Source: Treponema sp.
GTDB taxonomy: Bacteria > Spirochaetota > Spirochaetia > Treponematales > Breznakiellaceae
Length of the DNA stretch: 9,128 nt
Direction of reading: 5' to 3'
Assembly: GCA_031275535.1 (NCBI GenBank)
Contig: JAISOR010000135.1
Span: 1 to 9,128 of the forward strand
Positions 1 through 6,746 of this stretch are shown in pieces. Both the position numbers and the translations under genes were made by a program. The stretch's first letter is position 1. Every line of letters begins with the position of its first letter. Below the pieces are notes generated by a model. That model was given only the letters and a program-made list of their open reading frames with translations, had not been told where the DNA came from and searched no databases.

Positions 1-2092
1 CCTGGATCATGTATTCCCGAACCTGTTCCGCCCCGGTCATAACCGTATCCAGGTTACTGCCATAGACGTTTATCACCAGGCCCTCCCCTCCGGTTGCCAG
101 GGAAAGCAGGTTGGACAAACCGCCGTTACTAAAGGTTCCCTTTAGGTCCGGAATACGCCGGGGGATCTCGTTTTGAAGCTGGTTCAGGATTTCCACCACA
201 TGGCGTTTCCGTTTACTAACCGGGGAAAGCTTGAGGGTCCCATGGGCCCTGTTTTGTTCGCTCCCGCTGTCAAAGGAACCGGCCTGCCCCACCACAAAAT
301 AGGAGGACTCCAGTTCCGGTACGAGCCGCCGGATCTCCTGTTCCAGGAAAAGCGTCTTTTCCCTGGTCATCTCCAGGGTATAGCCGCCGGGGGTTTCAAG
401 GGAGACTTCGATTTCCGCCATATCCGTTTGGGCTAAAAATTCAAAACCCAAAAGCCGGAAGGAGAGGACGCTCAAGGCCAGCAGGACCAGGGTTCCTATC
501 AAAAAGGACCTCCGGGAATTCAGGGCGCCCCGGAGGAACGATTGGTAGATCCGGGAAAGCCGGTCCATGCCCCGTTCCATGGGCTCCGCAATCTTCATGC
601 CCAGATTTTTCTTTTCCTCCCTTTTTAGAAAAAGGGAACAGAGAAAGGGAACCACAATAATCGCCACAAACATAGAACAGAAGAGGGCAAAGATGATAGT
701 CCAGGCCACATCCCGCAGGATGATCCCCGCCAGGCCGGATAAGAAAAGGATGGGGATAAAGGCCGCCAGGGTGGTCGCCGTGGAGGCCACCACCGCGGAA
801 CCGACCTCATCGGCACCCATGGACGCCGCCGGTCCGGCCTCCATGCCCTGATTAAAATGACGCTGGATATTTTCCAGCACCACGATGGAGGCGTCTACCA
901 CCATTCCGATAGCGGCGGTAAGTCCCCCCAGGGTTACCAGGTCCAGGCTTGAACCCTTGGCCCATAAACCGATAAAGGTAAAAAGGATCGACAGGGGAAT
1001 GGCCAGCCCGATAATGAGGGTGGTATTCCGGTTGTGGAGGAAGAGAAACAAAACCAGGATCGCAAGCACGGCCCCTGCTATGGCGGATTGAAACACCGAA
1101 TTCATGGAGGTGGAAATATTGCTGCTATCATCCTTTAGATAGAGGAAACTTATTCCCCCGGCGTGTTCCTTTTCCAGGTCCCCCAGGATCTTTCTGGCCT
1201 CCCGGCTGATAGTAATACTGTCGCCGCTCCTCTGCTTGGTTATAAAGAGTACCAGGGAATCCTTGCCGTCATTTATAACATAGTTTTCCCGGTCATCCTC
1301 CCGGATAGCTACATCGGCCACATTCTTTAAACGCACATACTGTCCGTCCCGAAAGGCAAGGACCTGATCCTCAATATCCCGGATGGATTCATACCGGCCC
1401 TCGGTGCGGATATTCAGGTTGTAGCCCTGGTAGATACCGTTTCCGCCGGGAAAGGACACATTGGAGGCGGGGATGATCCGGGCTATATCAAGCACCGAAA
1501 GGCCCAAACCCTGGAGCCGGTCTGGATCGGCGGAAATTTCCACCACCTCCCGGCTGTCGCCGTTAAGGTCCACCATAGCCACGCCGGAGATTCGGGACAG
1601 GCGGGGGATGATCTCGTCCCTGCAAAGGGTTGATAGTTCGCTCCGGCTGCCCTCTCCTTCTACCAGAATAGTCATAACAGGGAGTTGGGAGGTACTGTAC
1701 TCAAAGATCACCGGAGGCCCCTCAAGGTCATCGGGCAGTTGGTCCATGGCCCGGTTTATTTTTTCCCGGATATCGGGGATCCTTTCGCTGGTATCCTCAT
1801 CATAATTTAAGCTCAGGGTAATCAGGGACACGGAATTCCGGGAAACGGAATCCATCTCCTTTAAGCCCTCCAGGGTTCCCAGTACATCTTCCAGGGGATT
1901 GGTTATCTCTTCTTCAATATCCTCGGGACCCACCCCGGCCCAGGTGGTAATGATCACCAGGGTGGGCAGGTCCATGTTTGCAATAAGATTCCGGTTAAGG
2001 CTTAAACCCGCGATGACCCCGAAAACCAGGAGTACCACGAGGCTCATCAGAATAACCTTGGGGTGCTTAATTGCGTAATCGGCGATCTTCAT
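1..2092 (-). CDS. RND-family (HAE1/AcrB-like) efflux pump permease, C-terminus cut by window edge
   Basis: This is the proton-driven inner-membrane pump of a tripartite exporter. It takes substrates from the inner membrane or periplasm and passes them to a TolC channel through an adaptor. I translated it by hand from ATG at 2092: 697 codons are in the window, against about 1030-1050 for the family, so roughly the last third is missing. A first membrane helix lies near residues 12-30. A periplasmic porter domain follows to about 330, then a helix cluster (about 336-353, 360-378, 384-407, 431-453, 462-485), and a further helix near 531-550 opens the second half. TM4 reads GMVVDASIVVLEN, with Asp400 at the place of AcrB Asp407; the place of Asp408 is Ala401. 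The start overlaps the stop of the adaptor gene (ATGA), implying translational coupling. Family is secure, substrate (drug, lipid, metabolite) is not. Confidence 0.93.
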   Translation of the reverse strand, partial: MKIADYAIKHPKVILMSLVVLLVFGVIAGLSLNRNLIANMDLPTLVIITTWAGVGPEDIEEEITNPLEDVLGTLEGLKEMDSVSRNSVSLITLSLNYDEDTSERIPDIREKINRAMDQLPDDLEGPPVIFEYSTSQLPVMTILVEGEGSRSELSTLCRDEIIPRLSRISGVAMVDLNGDSREVVEISADPDRLQGLGLSVLDIARIIPASNVSFPGGNGIYQGYNLNIRTEGRYESIRDIEDQVLAFRDGQYVRLKNVADVAIREDDRENYVINDGKDSLVLFITKQRSGDSITISREARKILGDLEKEHAGGISFLYLKDDSSNISTSMNSVFQSAIAGAVLAILVLFLFLHNRNTTLIIGLAIPLSILFTFIGLWAKGSSLDLVTLGGLTAAIGMVVDASIVVLENIQRHFNQGMEAGPAASMGADEVGSAVVASTATTLAAFIPILFLSGLAGIILRDVAWTIIFALFCSMFVAIIVVPFLCSLFLKREEKKNLGMKIAEPMERGMDRLSRIYQSFLRGALNSRRSFLIGTLVLLALSVLSFRLLGFEFLAQTDMAEIEVSLETPGGYTLEMTREKTLFLEQEIRRLVPELESSYFVVGQAGSFDSGSEQNRAHGTLKLSPVSKRKRHVVEILNQLQNEIPRRIPDLKGTFSNGGLSNLLSLATGGEGLVINVYGSNLDTVMTGAEQVREYMIQ

Positions 2093-3201
2093 GGCCGGGA
2101 GCCTCCGCCGGAACTTCCGCCGGGGATTCCCGGAGACCGGGAGAGGATGTTCAGCCGCTGGCCGGGAGAAATAAAGTGCTGCCCCTCCATGATAAATTCC
2201 AGGGAGCTGAAATCCCGGGGGACCTGAAAAACATCCTCATTAAAGAACTCCGGGGTAAATTCTACGAACTGCGCCTTTCCTTCGCCGTCTGCATACCAGA
2301 GACGGTTCCGGGAGCCCAGGACCTGGAAGGGAAGGTAATAGAGATCTTCCCGGCTTTCCAGGATAAAGGACACATTCACGAACATCCCCGGCCTAAGGCC
2401 CCGGGAGGCGCCGCCGGGGATACGGTACTCCACCAGGAAACTCCGGTTTTCCGGGGATACATAGGGGGCCATGCTCAGGGCCCGGAGGGTGAATTCCTCA
2501 TCCCCCAGGGCGGGCACCCGCATCCGCACGGGCATGGTTTCCCAGTGTTCCACAAAGAACCGGTAATGTATTTCCGGAATTGCCGCCTTGATTCGCAGAT
2601 CCTGCAGATCCCCCAGGGTTACCAGGGGGATGCCGGTATTTACCAGGCTGCCCTTTGTACTGTGGCGCATCAAAACAACCCCGTCTATGGGGGAGCGGAT
2701 ATTCGTATAGTCCCGGTTAAGCTGGGCTAACTCAAATTGGGCCCTGGCCGCCTCGTAGGCGGTGCGGGCCTCTTCATATTGCTGCCTGGTGGCGGCCTGA
2801 TTGGTATAAAGATTGTCGATCCGTTCATAGGTTGACCGGGCGGTCAGATAGGCCGCCTGGGCCTGGAGATGGTTGAGATCATAGGGGGTGGAATCTACCT
2901 GGGCGATAAGCTGGTCCATGACAACCGGGGTTCCCGGGTCCGCCTCCAGCAGTGTCAGGGTTCCCGGAACCCGGGGGGTCAGGGTGATGAGGCTGCCCGT
3001 TTCCACCCGGCTGCTGATGCCGATGGTTTTTTCGATCCTTCCCCATTGGGGATACAGGGTAATTACCGGCGCCAGGAATTCCTCCGGATCTTCTCCGCTT
3101 TTTCGAAAGACAGACCAGATTACCAGCAGCAAAAGCAGAATCAGGACCAGGAAGATACTAAATTTAACGGGAGAAAAGGTCCATTTCTTGGGGGCTTTCA
3201 T
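2089..3201 (-). CDS. HlyD/AcrA-type membrane-fusion protein (periplasmic adaptor of RND pump)
   Basis: This is the adaptor that bridges the RND pump to the TolC channel. With the start at 3201 it has 370 residues, normal for the family. Residues about 14-32 form one hydrophobic N-terminal helix (run of Leu/Ile/Val), so it is probably anchored by an uncleaved signal. A lipoyl-type half follows (PRVPGTL...DPGTPV), then an alpha-hairpin rich in Ala, Gln and Glu (LQAQAAYLTARSTYERI... to ...AQFELAQLNRDYTNI). The second lipoyl half, RSPIDGVVL, is a family hallmark, and a beta-barrel region comes last. The open frame reaches back to an ATG at 3294, but those 31 extra codons run into the inverted-repeat element and have no Shine-Dalgarno sequence of their own. 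I therefore prefer 3201, which has AAAAGGAG upstream, although the 14-nt gap is long. It is first in a two-gene unit with the pump. Confidence 0.92.
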   Translation of the reverse strand: MKAPKKWTFSPVKFSIFLVLILLLLLVIWSVFRKSGEDPEEFLAPVITLYPQWGRIEKTIGISSRVETGSLITLTPRVPGTLTLLEADPGTPVVMDQLIAQVDSTPYDLNHLQAQAAYLTARSTYERIDNLYTNQAATRQQYEEARTAYEAARAQFELAQLNRDYTNIRSPIDGVVLMRHSTKGSLVNTGIPLVTLGDLQDLRIKAAIPEIHYRFFVEHWETMPVRMRVPALGDEEFTLRALSMAPYVSPENRSFLVEYRIPGGASRGLRPGMFVNVSFILESREDLYYLPFQVLGSRNRLWYADGEGKAQFVEFTPEFFNEDVFQVPRDFSSLEFIMEGQHFISPGQRLNILSRSPGIPGGSSGGGSRP

Positions 3202-3215
3202 CGATATAAAAAACG

Positions 3216-3223
3216 CTCCTTTT
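3216..3223 (-). promoter_or_regulatory. Shine-Dalgarno of the adaptor gene (AAAAGGAG), long spacing
   Basis: On the minus strand AAAAGGAG lies 14 nt before the ATG at 3201. Five to nine nt is usual. There is no ATG, GTG or TTG in frame between it and 3201. It begins only 8 nt after the 3' arm of the inverted-repeat element, so folding of that element could affect ribosome access. This site decides the start in favour of 3201 over 3294. Confidence 0.6.
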
Positions 3224-3231
3224 GATTGGAA

Positions 3232-3341
3232 GGCGGGGGGCCATACCCCGTCGAACCGGAGGTTCGCGCTTGCCTCGGTTAAATTCACTACCACCGAAAA
3301 AGCTGTAAAACCACTCTTCGGATCGGGGTATGGCCCCCGCC
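3232..3341. repeat. ~110-bp intergenic inverted-repeat element with nested hairpins
   Basis: The left arm GGCGGGGGGCCATACCCCG (3232-3250) and right arm CGGGGTATGGCCCCCGCC (3324-3341) are reverse complements except for one G/C missing from the right arm. Between them lie a perfect 6-bp hairpin CGAACC-GGA-GGTTCG (3252-3266) and a 5-bp pair TCGGT/ACCGA (3275-3279 with 3293-3297). Each outer arm can also fold on itself (CGGGG with CCCCG), so two mutually exclusive folds exist: one long stem, or two short hairpins. It lies in the leader of the efflux operon, just upstream of the adaptor Shine-Dalgarno. It could be a dispersed repeat (MITE/BIME-like), a structured leader RNA, or both. The open frames that run through it look like by-products. 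Confidence 0.7.
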
Positions 3342-3365
3342 AGTACTATAAATTTCCTATCCAAC

Positions 3366-3397
3366 GAAGAATCTCGGGGCGTGCCCCGAGGTTCTTC
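3366..3397. repeat. 14-bp hairpin with 4-nt loop in the divergent spacer
   Basis: GAAGAATCTCGGGG (3366-3379) and CCCCGAGGTTCTTC (3384-3397) pair over 14 bp, with one mismatch that is a G-U wobble in a plus-strand transcript; the loop is CGTG. On the plus side it is followed by an AT-rich stretch (CATTTTATTTAT), which gives it some resemblance to an intrinsic terminator. However, no plus-strand gene lies upstream for it to end. On the minus strand it would sit about 5 nt from the predicted 5' end of the efflux mRNA, where such a hairpin can protect the transcript. It shares a CGGGG...CCCCG core with both arms of the neighbouring element. Confidence 0.6.
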
Positions 3398-3422
3398 ATT
3401 GCATTTTATTTATATTTATAAT
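3395..3422 (+). promoter_or_regulatory. Candidate promoter of the TolC-family gene
   Basis: A perfect -10 consensus TATAAT occurs at 3417-3422. The -35 region is poor (TTCATT at 3395-3400, 16-nt spacer). Start of transcription would be near 3429, leaving a leader of about 60 nt. It overlaps the opposing promoter of the adaptor-pump operon, so the two units could compete or share one regulator. Confidence 0.4.
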
Positions 3423-3437
3423 AGAAAGAATATGCAA
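3409..3437 (-). promoter_or_regulatory. Candidate promoter of the adaptor-pump operon
   Basis: On the minus strand a -35-like TTGCAT (3437-3432) and a -10-like TATAAA (3414-3409) are separated by 17 nt, the optimal sigma-70 spacing. Transcription would begin near 3402, giving a leader of about 200 nt that contains both the 3366-3397 hairpin and the 3232-3341 element. The AT-rich surroundings offer other possible -10 boxes, so the exact position is uncertain. Confidence 0.45.
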
Positions 3438-3489
3438 AAGAGGAAAGCATCAGGTTGCTCTATGCAATGTTTTATATGGTGGATCGGGG

Positions 3490-4947
3490 ATGAAAGATAC
3501 TGAAAAATGGGGCGCCGGGCGCGGTGTACTAATATTGCTTTTGGTCTTGTTTTTTCCGGCCCCGGTATGGACCCAAAATACCGCGGATCGGACCGGGGCA
3601 TGGAACCGGGAACGGCTTTTATCCGCGGCCCTCCGGGGAAACAGCGCCTTTCGTTTGGCGGAAAGCCAGGGCCGGGAAGCCCGGTCGGTTCTTTCCGCCG
3701 CCAAGGCGAGCCGGCTGCCGGTTATACGGTTCAGTTCCAATTTAAGTTATCTTACCAATCCCCCCGGTGTTACCATCAAGGCCGGTTCCCTCTATCCAGG
3801 CGGGACCATAACGGCCCCCTCTCTTCCGGTCCCGGTTCCCATTCCTGCCCTGCCGGACCAGGATACTACCCTGAGCCTGGGCAAAAAGACCCACTACGAA
3901 TTCAGCCTGAGCCTGGAACAGCCGGTTTTTACCTGGGGCCGGATACACAACTCCGTTAAAGCGGCGGATCTGGGGAACCAGGCTTCGGCGCTGCGGCTGG
4001 AACAGGAAGAACGGAATATCCGAACCATGCTGGACGTACATCTTTTTACCCTCAGTTACCTGGCCGAAATCCGGGAAGTCCTGGCGGAACAGCGCCGCAG
4101 CGCCGGCCGGCTTATTGTTATTTCCGAGGAAAGTTATGCCAACGGCTTCCTCCTTCAGGCGGACCTGCTTTCTTCCCGGCTTTTATCCGCAGAGGTTGCC
4201 TTGGGGGATTACGATATCCGGGAAGCCTGGGATTCGAGTTTCCTGGCGATCAAGACCTTAACCGGCATAACGGAGCTGGAACCCTCCGGCCTTCTTCTTC
4301 CTCCCCCGGACCATTCCGGCCGGGGGAGCCTGGGCTATTCCCGGGATGATAAGCCCCGGCTCTTTGCCCGAATCAAGGCCGGGAATCCGGGGCTCAAGCT
4401 GCTTTCGATTCAAACCCAGGTTACGGAAAAGACCCTCGCCGCCGCCAAGGGCCAGTCCTACGGCAAGCCCGAATTGGGGCTGTTCCTCCAGTTTTCCTAC
4501 GCCGGGCCGGCCTTTCCCTTTGTGGAAAGCGGCTGGCAGGCCGACAACTCCGGCAATTTTACCGCCACCCTGGGGATCCGCAGCCTTCTCTTTGACGGCG
4601 GGGGGATGCATCAGACCATACGCCGGAAGGAGGAAGGGCTGGTCCAGGCCCGGCTGGAGGAGGAACGGGGCCTGCGGGATCTGGAGGAATTTCTGGAAAA
4701 GACCCTGCACCAGTTGGAGGTATCCCGATACCGGCAGGAATATCTGGCCCTGAAAATTGAGGCCTCGGCGGCCCAAAAAACCCAGGCCGAAACCGCCTGG
4801 AGGAACGGCTATGGAGAGGAGCGGGAATTCCTTGCCCAGGAACTCTCCTGGTACCAGGACAGGATAGCCCTGCTCCGGGAGGAACTGGCCGCCCTTGTTA
4901 CGGCCCTGCAGTTGGAGAACCTTCTCGGGGAGCCGGGGGAAGGCTGA
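3490..4947 (+). CDS. TolC-family outer-membrane efflux protein
   Basis: This is the outer-membrane channel partner of the exporter. Its 485 residues match the family's usual length. Lys/Arg residues and a hydrophobic run (GVLILLLVLFFPAPVW, about residues 12-27) make a signal peptide, probably cut near residues 27-31. The mature part shows the internal duplication of outer-membrane efflux proteins. The first repeat starts near WNRERLLSAALRGNSAF and contains ASRLPVIRFSS. The second starts near FARIKAGNPGLKLLS and contains GKPELGLFLQFSY and the strand motif SLLFDGGG. Long Glu/Leu/Gln-rich helices suited to a coiled-coil tunnel follow. The start has GGTGG 7 nt upstream. It is transcribed away from its adaptor and pump, and its stop lies 15 bp from the end of the converging permease gene. 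Confidence 0.92.
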   Translation: MKDTEKWGAGRGVLILLLVLFFPAPVWTQNTADRTGAWNRERLLSAALRGNSAFRLAESQGREARSVLSAAKASRLPVIRFSSNLSYLTNPPGVTIKAGSLYPGGTITAPSLPVPVPIPALPDQDTTLSLGKKTHYEFSLSLEQPVFTWGRIHNSVKAADLGNQASALRLEQEERNIRTMLDVHLFTLSYLAEIREVLAEQRRSAGRLIVISEESYANGFLLQADLLSSRLLSAEVALGDYDIREAWDSSFLAIKTLTGITELEPSGLLLPPPDHSGRGSLGYSRDDKPRLFARIKAGNPGLKLLSIQTQVTEKTLAAAKGQSYGKPELGLFLQFSYAGPAFPFVESGWQADNSGNFTATLGIRSLLFDGGGMHQTIRRKEEGLVQARLEEERGLRDLEEFLEKTLHQLEVSRYRQEYLALKIEASAAQKTQAETAWRNGYGEEREFLAQELSWYQDRIALLREELAALVTALQLENLLGEPGEG

Positions 4948-4964
4948 AAAGGGAGAAGCCCTTT
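4948..4964. terminator. Short bidirectional hairpin between convergent genes
   Basis: AAAGGG-AGAAG-CCCTTT forms a 6-bp stem filling the 15-bp gap between the TolC gene and the second permease gene and running into the permease stop codon. On the minus strand the stem ends in CCCTTTT, a short U tract; on the plus strand it is followed by AGCCCTTTAT. It is weak for an intrinsic terminator, but the place is right for ending both operons. Confidence 0.35.
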
Positions 4965-5805
4965 AGCCCTTTATCCCCCCGGAGGTCAGGCCGGAAACAA
5001 AATACCGCTGGAAGAAAATGAATATCAGTATTACCGGAATCAGGCTGAGGACGGAGAGGGCAAATACATAGCCCCATTGGGTAAACTGGTGCTGCCCGAA
5101 GAACCCCGCTATGGCTATGGGCAGTGTCCGTTTGGCGTTATCATTGATGACGATGTTCGCCCAGGGGAATTCTTCCCAGGCCGTGAGAAAATTGAATATG
5201 CTGACCGATGCCACCGCCGGGCTGGCAAGGGGCAGGGCGATGTGGAAAAACACGGTGTAAACCGTACCCCCATCGATATATATGGCCTCGTCAAATTCAT
5301 GGGGAATATTTTCAATGAACCCCCGGATCATAAAAGTAGAAAAGGGTAATACCCAGGCGGCATAGAAAGGGATCAATCCGCCTAGTTTATTTATGAAGTT
5401 GAATTTTACCGCCAGTTCATACTGGGGAACGATCAGGGTGGTTCCGGGGATTATCATGGTAAGGATGATGAAACCAAACAGCAGTCGTTTTCCCTTAAAG
5501 GAAAAACGGGCCAATATAAAGCTTAGGGCGGAAGCTGCCAAGGCTGCAATTCCTATGGTGAAGGTGGAAACAATAATACTGTTTAGAAAATTACGGTAGA
5601 AGCCCCCCTGCTGTATGATATACCGGAAATTTTCAAGGGTCATTTCGACAAGGGAAGGAAAAAAGCGGGGCGGGAATTCGTATAGGGCGCCGTTTGGTTT
5701 TAATGCAGTGCTTATCATATATATCATTGGCAGCGTAGATAAAAAAGCCCCGCTTAACAGTATGAGGTATAGTACAGCGGATACAATCATTTTTCGGCGT
5801 TTCAT
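4963..5805 (-). CDS. CUT1 ABC sugar transporter permease, MalG/GanQ-like
   Basis: This is the second inner-membrane permease subunit of a carbohydrate importer. It has 280 residues and several hydrophobic helices, the first near residues 7-31. The cytoplasmic EAA loop that docks the ATPase is plain: FDEAIYIDGG (171-180) followed by LP at 191-192, with the conserved Gly present. The C-terminus, FFQRYFVSGLTSGGIKG, is typical of MalG-like proteins. The ATG overlaps the stop of the preceding permease (ATGA), and GGAG lies 5 nt upstream, so the two subunits are probably made in step. It is the last gene of the operon in this window. No ATPase gene follows, because the next gene points the other way. 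Confidence 0.93.
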   Translation of the reverse strand: MKRRKMIVSAVLYLILLSGAFLSTLPMIYMISTALKPNGALYEFPPRFFPSLVEMTLENFRYIIQQGGFYRNFLNSIIVSTFTIGIAALAASALSFILARFSFKGKRLLFGFIILTMIIPGTTLIVPQYELAVKFNFINKLGGLIPFYAAWVLPFSTFMIRGFIENIPHEFDEAIYIDGGTVYTVFFHIALPLASPAVASVSIFNFLTAWEEFPWANIVINDNAKRTLPIAIAGFFGQHQFTQWGYVFALSVLSLIPVILIFIFFQRYFVSGLTSGGIKG

Positions 5806-6689
5806 GATGACTCCTGCTGTTTCATCAGGCGGAATTGCAATGCCGCCAGGAATGCCAGCGCGAGGGCCACTATAAAGGAGAGGGCCGCAGAGTAGCCAAA
5901 TTCGCCGGTACTAAAGGCTTTGTAATACATCCAGGTCAATATGGTTTCTGTTTGGTGGGCCGGCTGTCCGTTGGTTATCAGTTTTATCGACGTAAATACA
6001 TTGAATCCCCCGATGGTGAGCATTACTAATATGAATAATACCGTATTTTTTATACCTGGCAGGGTTATATAGAAGAACTGCTGCACTACAGAAGCGCTGT
6101 CTATTTGGGCGACCTCGTATAACTCAACAGGAACGGATTGTAATGCGGCAAGAAATACGACCATATTCCATCCAATCCCCTTCCATATTCCCAGGAGCAT
6201 GGAGACGGTTAAACTGCTCCACCGGGTATCAAGCCAATGTACATTACTTTCTGTCCAGTGCAGGACGGCACTTAAAAAATAATTCAACAACCCCTCTGTG
6301 TTGAATACATAACGGAACACCAGAGAAGCGATAACCCACGAAGTAATGACCGGAAGATAATATACAACCCGGAAACTTACTTTGAAACGATAAATGCGGT
6401 GTACCAGTAAAGCTACCAGCAGCCCCAGAGCCATCTGTCCCAGAACCGTGACTGTAGTATACACAAGGGTGTTGACGAACGCGATGCGAAAAATTTTATC
6501 TCCTAATACGGCTTGGTAGTTCTTTATGCCATTGAAGGTCTGATTCAGCATTGAACCAAAGTTCCATCTGAAAAAGCTCATGACAAACAGTTTTACTATC
6601 GGATACAGGGTAAACACGGAAAACATCAATAGTCCCGGTAAAAGCAGGGAGCCTATCTGTATTTTTGTTCTTGGTGAAAGATTCTTCAT
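5802..6689 (-). CDS. CUT1 ABC sugar transporter permease, MalF/UgpA-like short type
   Basis: This is the first permease subunit, partner of the MalG-like protein. Its 295 residues match short MalF relatives (UgpA/LacF style) and not the ~514-residue enterobacterial MalF with its extra periplasmic loop. The first helix is near residues 12-39. The EAA loop is YEVAQIDSAS (191-200) followed by LP at 210-211. At the position of the otherwise conserved Gly stands Ser198. GGAG lies 6 nt before the ATG. The C-terminus (MKQQESS) overlaps the next gene by ATGA. A 57-bp gap holding a stem-loop separates it from the binding-protein gene upstream. Confidence 0.93.
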   Translation of the reverse strand: MKNLSPRTKIQIGSLLLPGLLMFSVFTLYPIVKLFVMSFFRWNFGSMLNQTFNGIKNYQAVLGDKIFRIAFVNTLVYTTVTVLGQMALGLLVALLVHRIYRFKVSFRVVYYLPVITSWVIASLVFRYVFNTEGLLNYFLSAVLHWTESNVHWLDTRWSSLTVSMLLGIWKGIGWNMVVFLAALQSVPVELYEVAQIDSASVVQQFFYITLPGIKNTVLFILVMLTIGGFNVFTSIKLITNGQPAHQTETILTWMYYKAFSTGEFGYSAALSFIVALALAFLAALQFRLMKQQESS

Positions 6690-6700
6690 TTTTTACTCCA

Positions 6701-6740
6701 CATGTGCCCGCCCATGCCACAAGGCTAGGACGGGCGCATG
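6701..6740 (-). promoter_or_regulatory. Intercistronic stem-loop between binding-protein and permease genes
   Basis: CATGTGCCCGCCC (6701-6713) and GGACGGGCGCATG (6728-6740) pair over 13 positions with two imperfections. In the minus-strand transcript one is a U-G wobble and the other a C-A mismatch. The 14-nt loop could close further with GCC/GGC. The stem ends one nt before the GGAG Shine-Dalgarno of the MalF-like gene. This resembles the intercistronic structures that stabilise upstream binding-protein mRNA and reduce permease translation, as known for malE-malF. The role here is inferred from position. Confidence 0.55.
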
Positions 6741-6746
6741 CCGTTG

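Noticed and set aside
2071..2730. 219-codon plus-strand frame
   Set aside because: Fully antisense to the adaptor gene and the start of the pump; Pro/Gly/His-rich with no domain. Shadow frame of biased codon use.
3202..3294. An upstream ATG at 3294 that would add 31 residues to the membrane-fusion protein
   Set aside because: The extra part translates the inverted-repeat element, has no Shine-Dalgarno sequence and would push the membrane anchor inward; 3201 fits the family better.
3164..3364. 66-codon minus-strand frame through the repeat element
   Set aside because: Its codons are dictated by the inverted repeat and it overlaps the adaptor's N-terminus; no Shine-Dalgarno seen.
3366..3397. 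Intrinsic terminator on the plus strand
   Set aside because: There is no plus-strand gene upstream in the window and the T run is broken; kept only as a hairpin.
3202..3489. Small transposable element or insertion sequence
   Set aside because: No transposase frame and no obvious target-site duplication beside the arms; a MITE-like origin remains possible but unproven.
4258..4776. 172-codon minus-strand frame inside the TolC gene
   Set aside because: Antisense to a clear TolC-family gene; Gly/Pro/Gln-rich, no recognisable domain.
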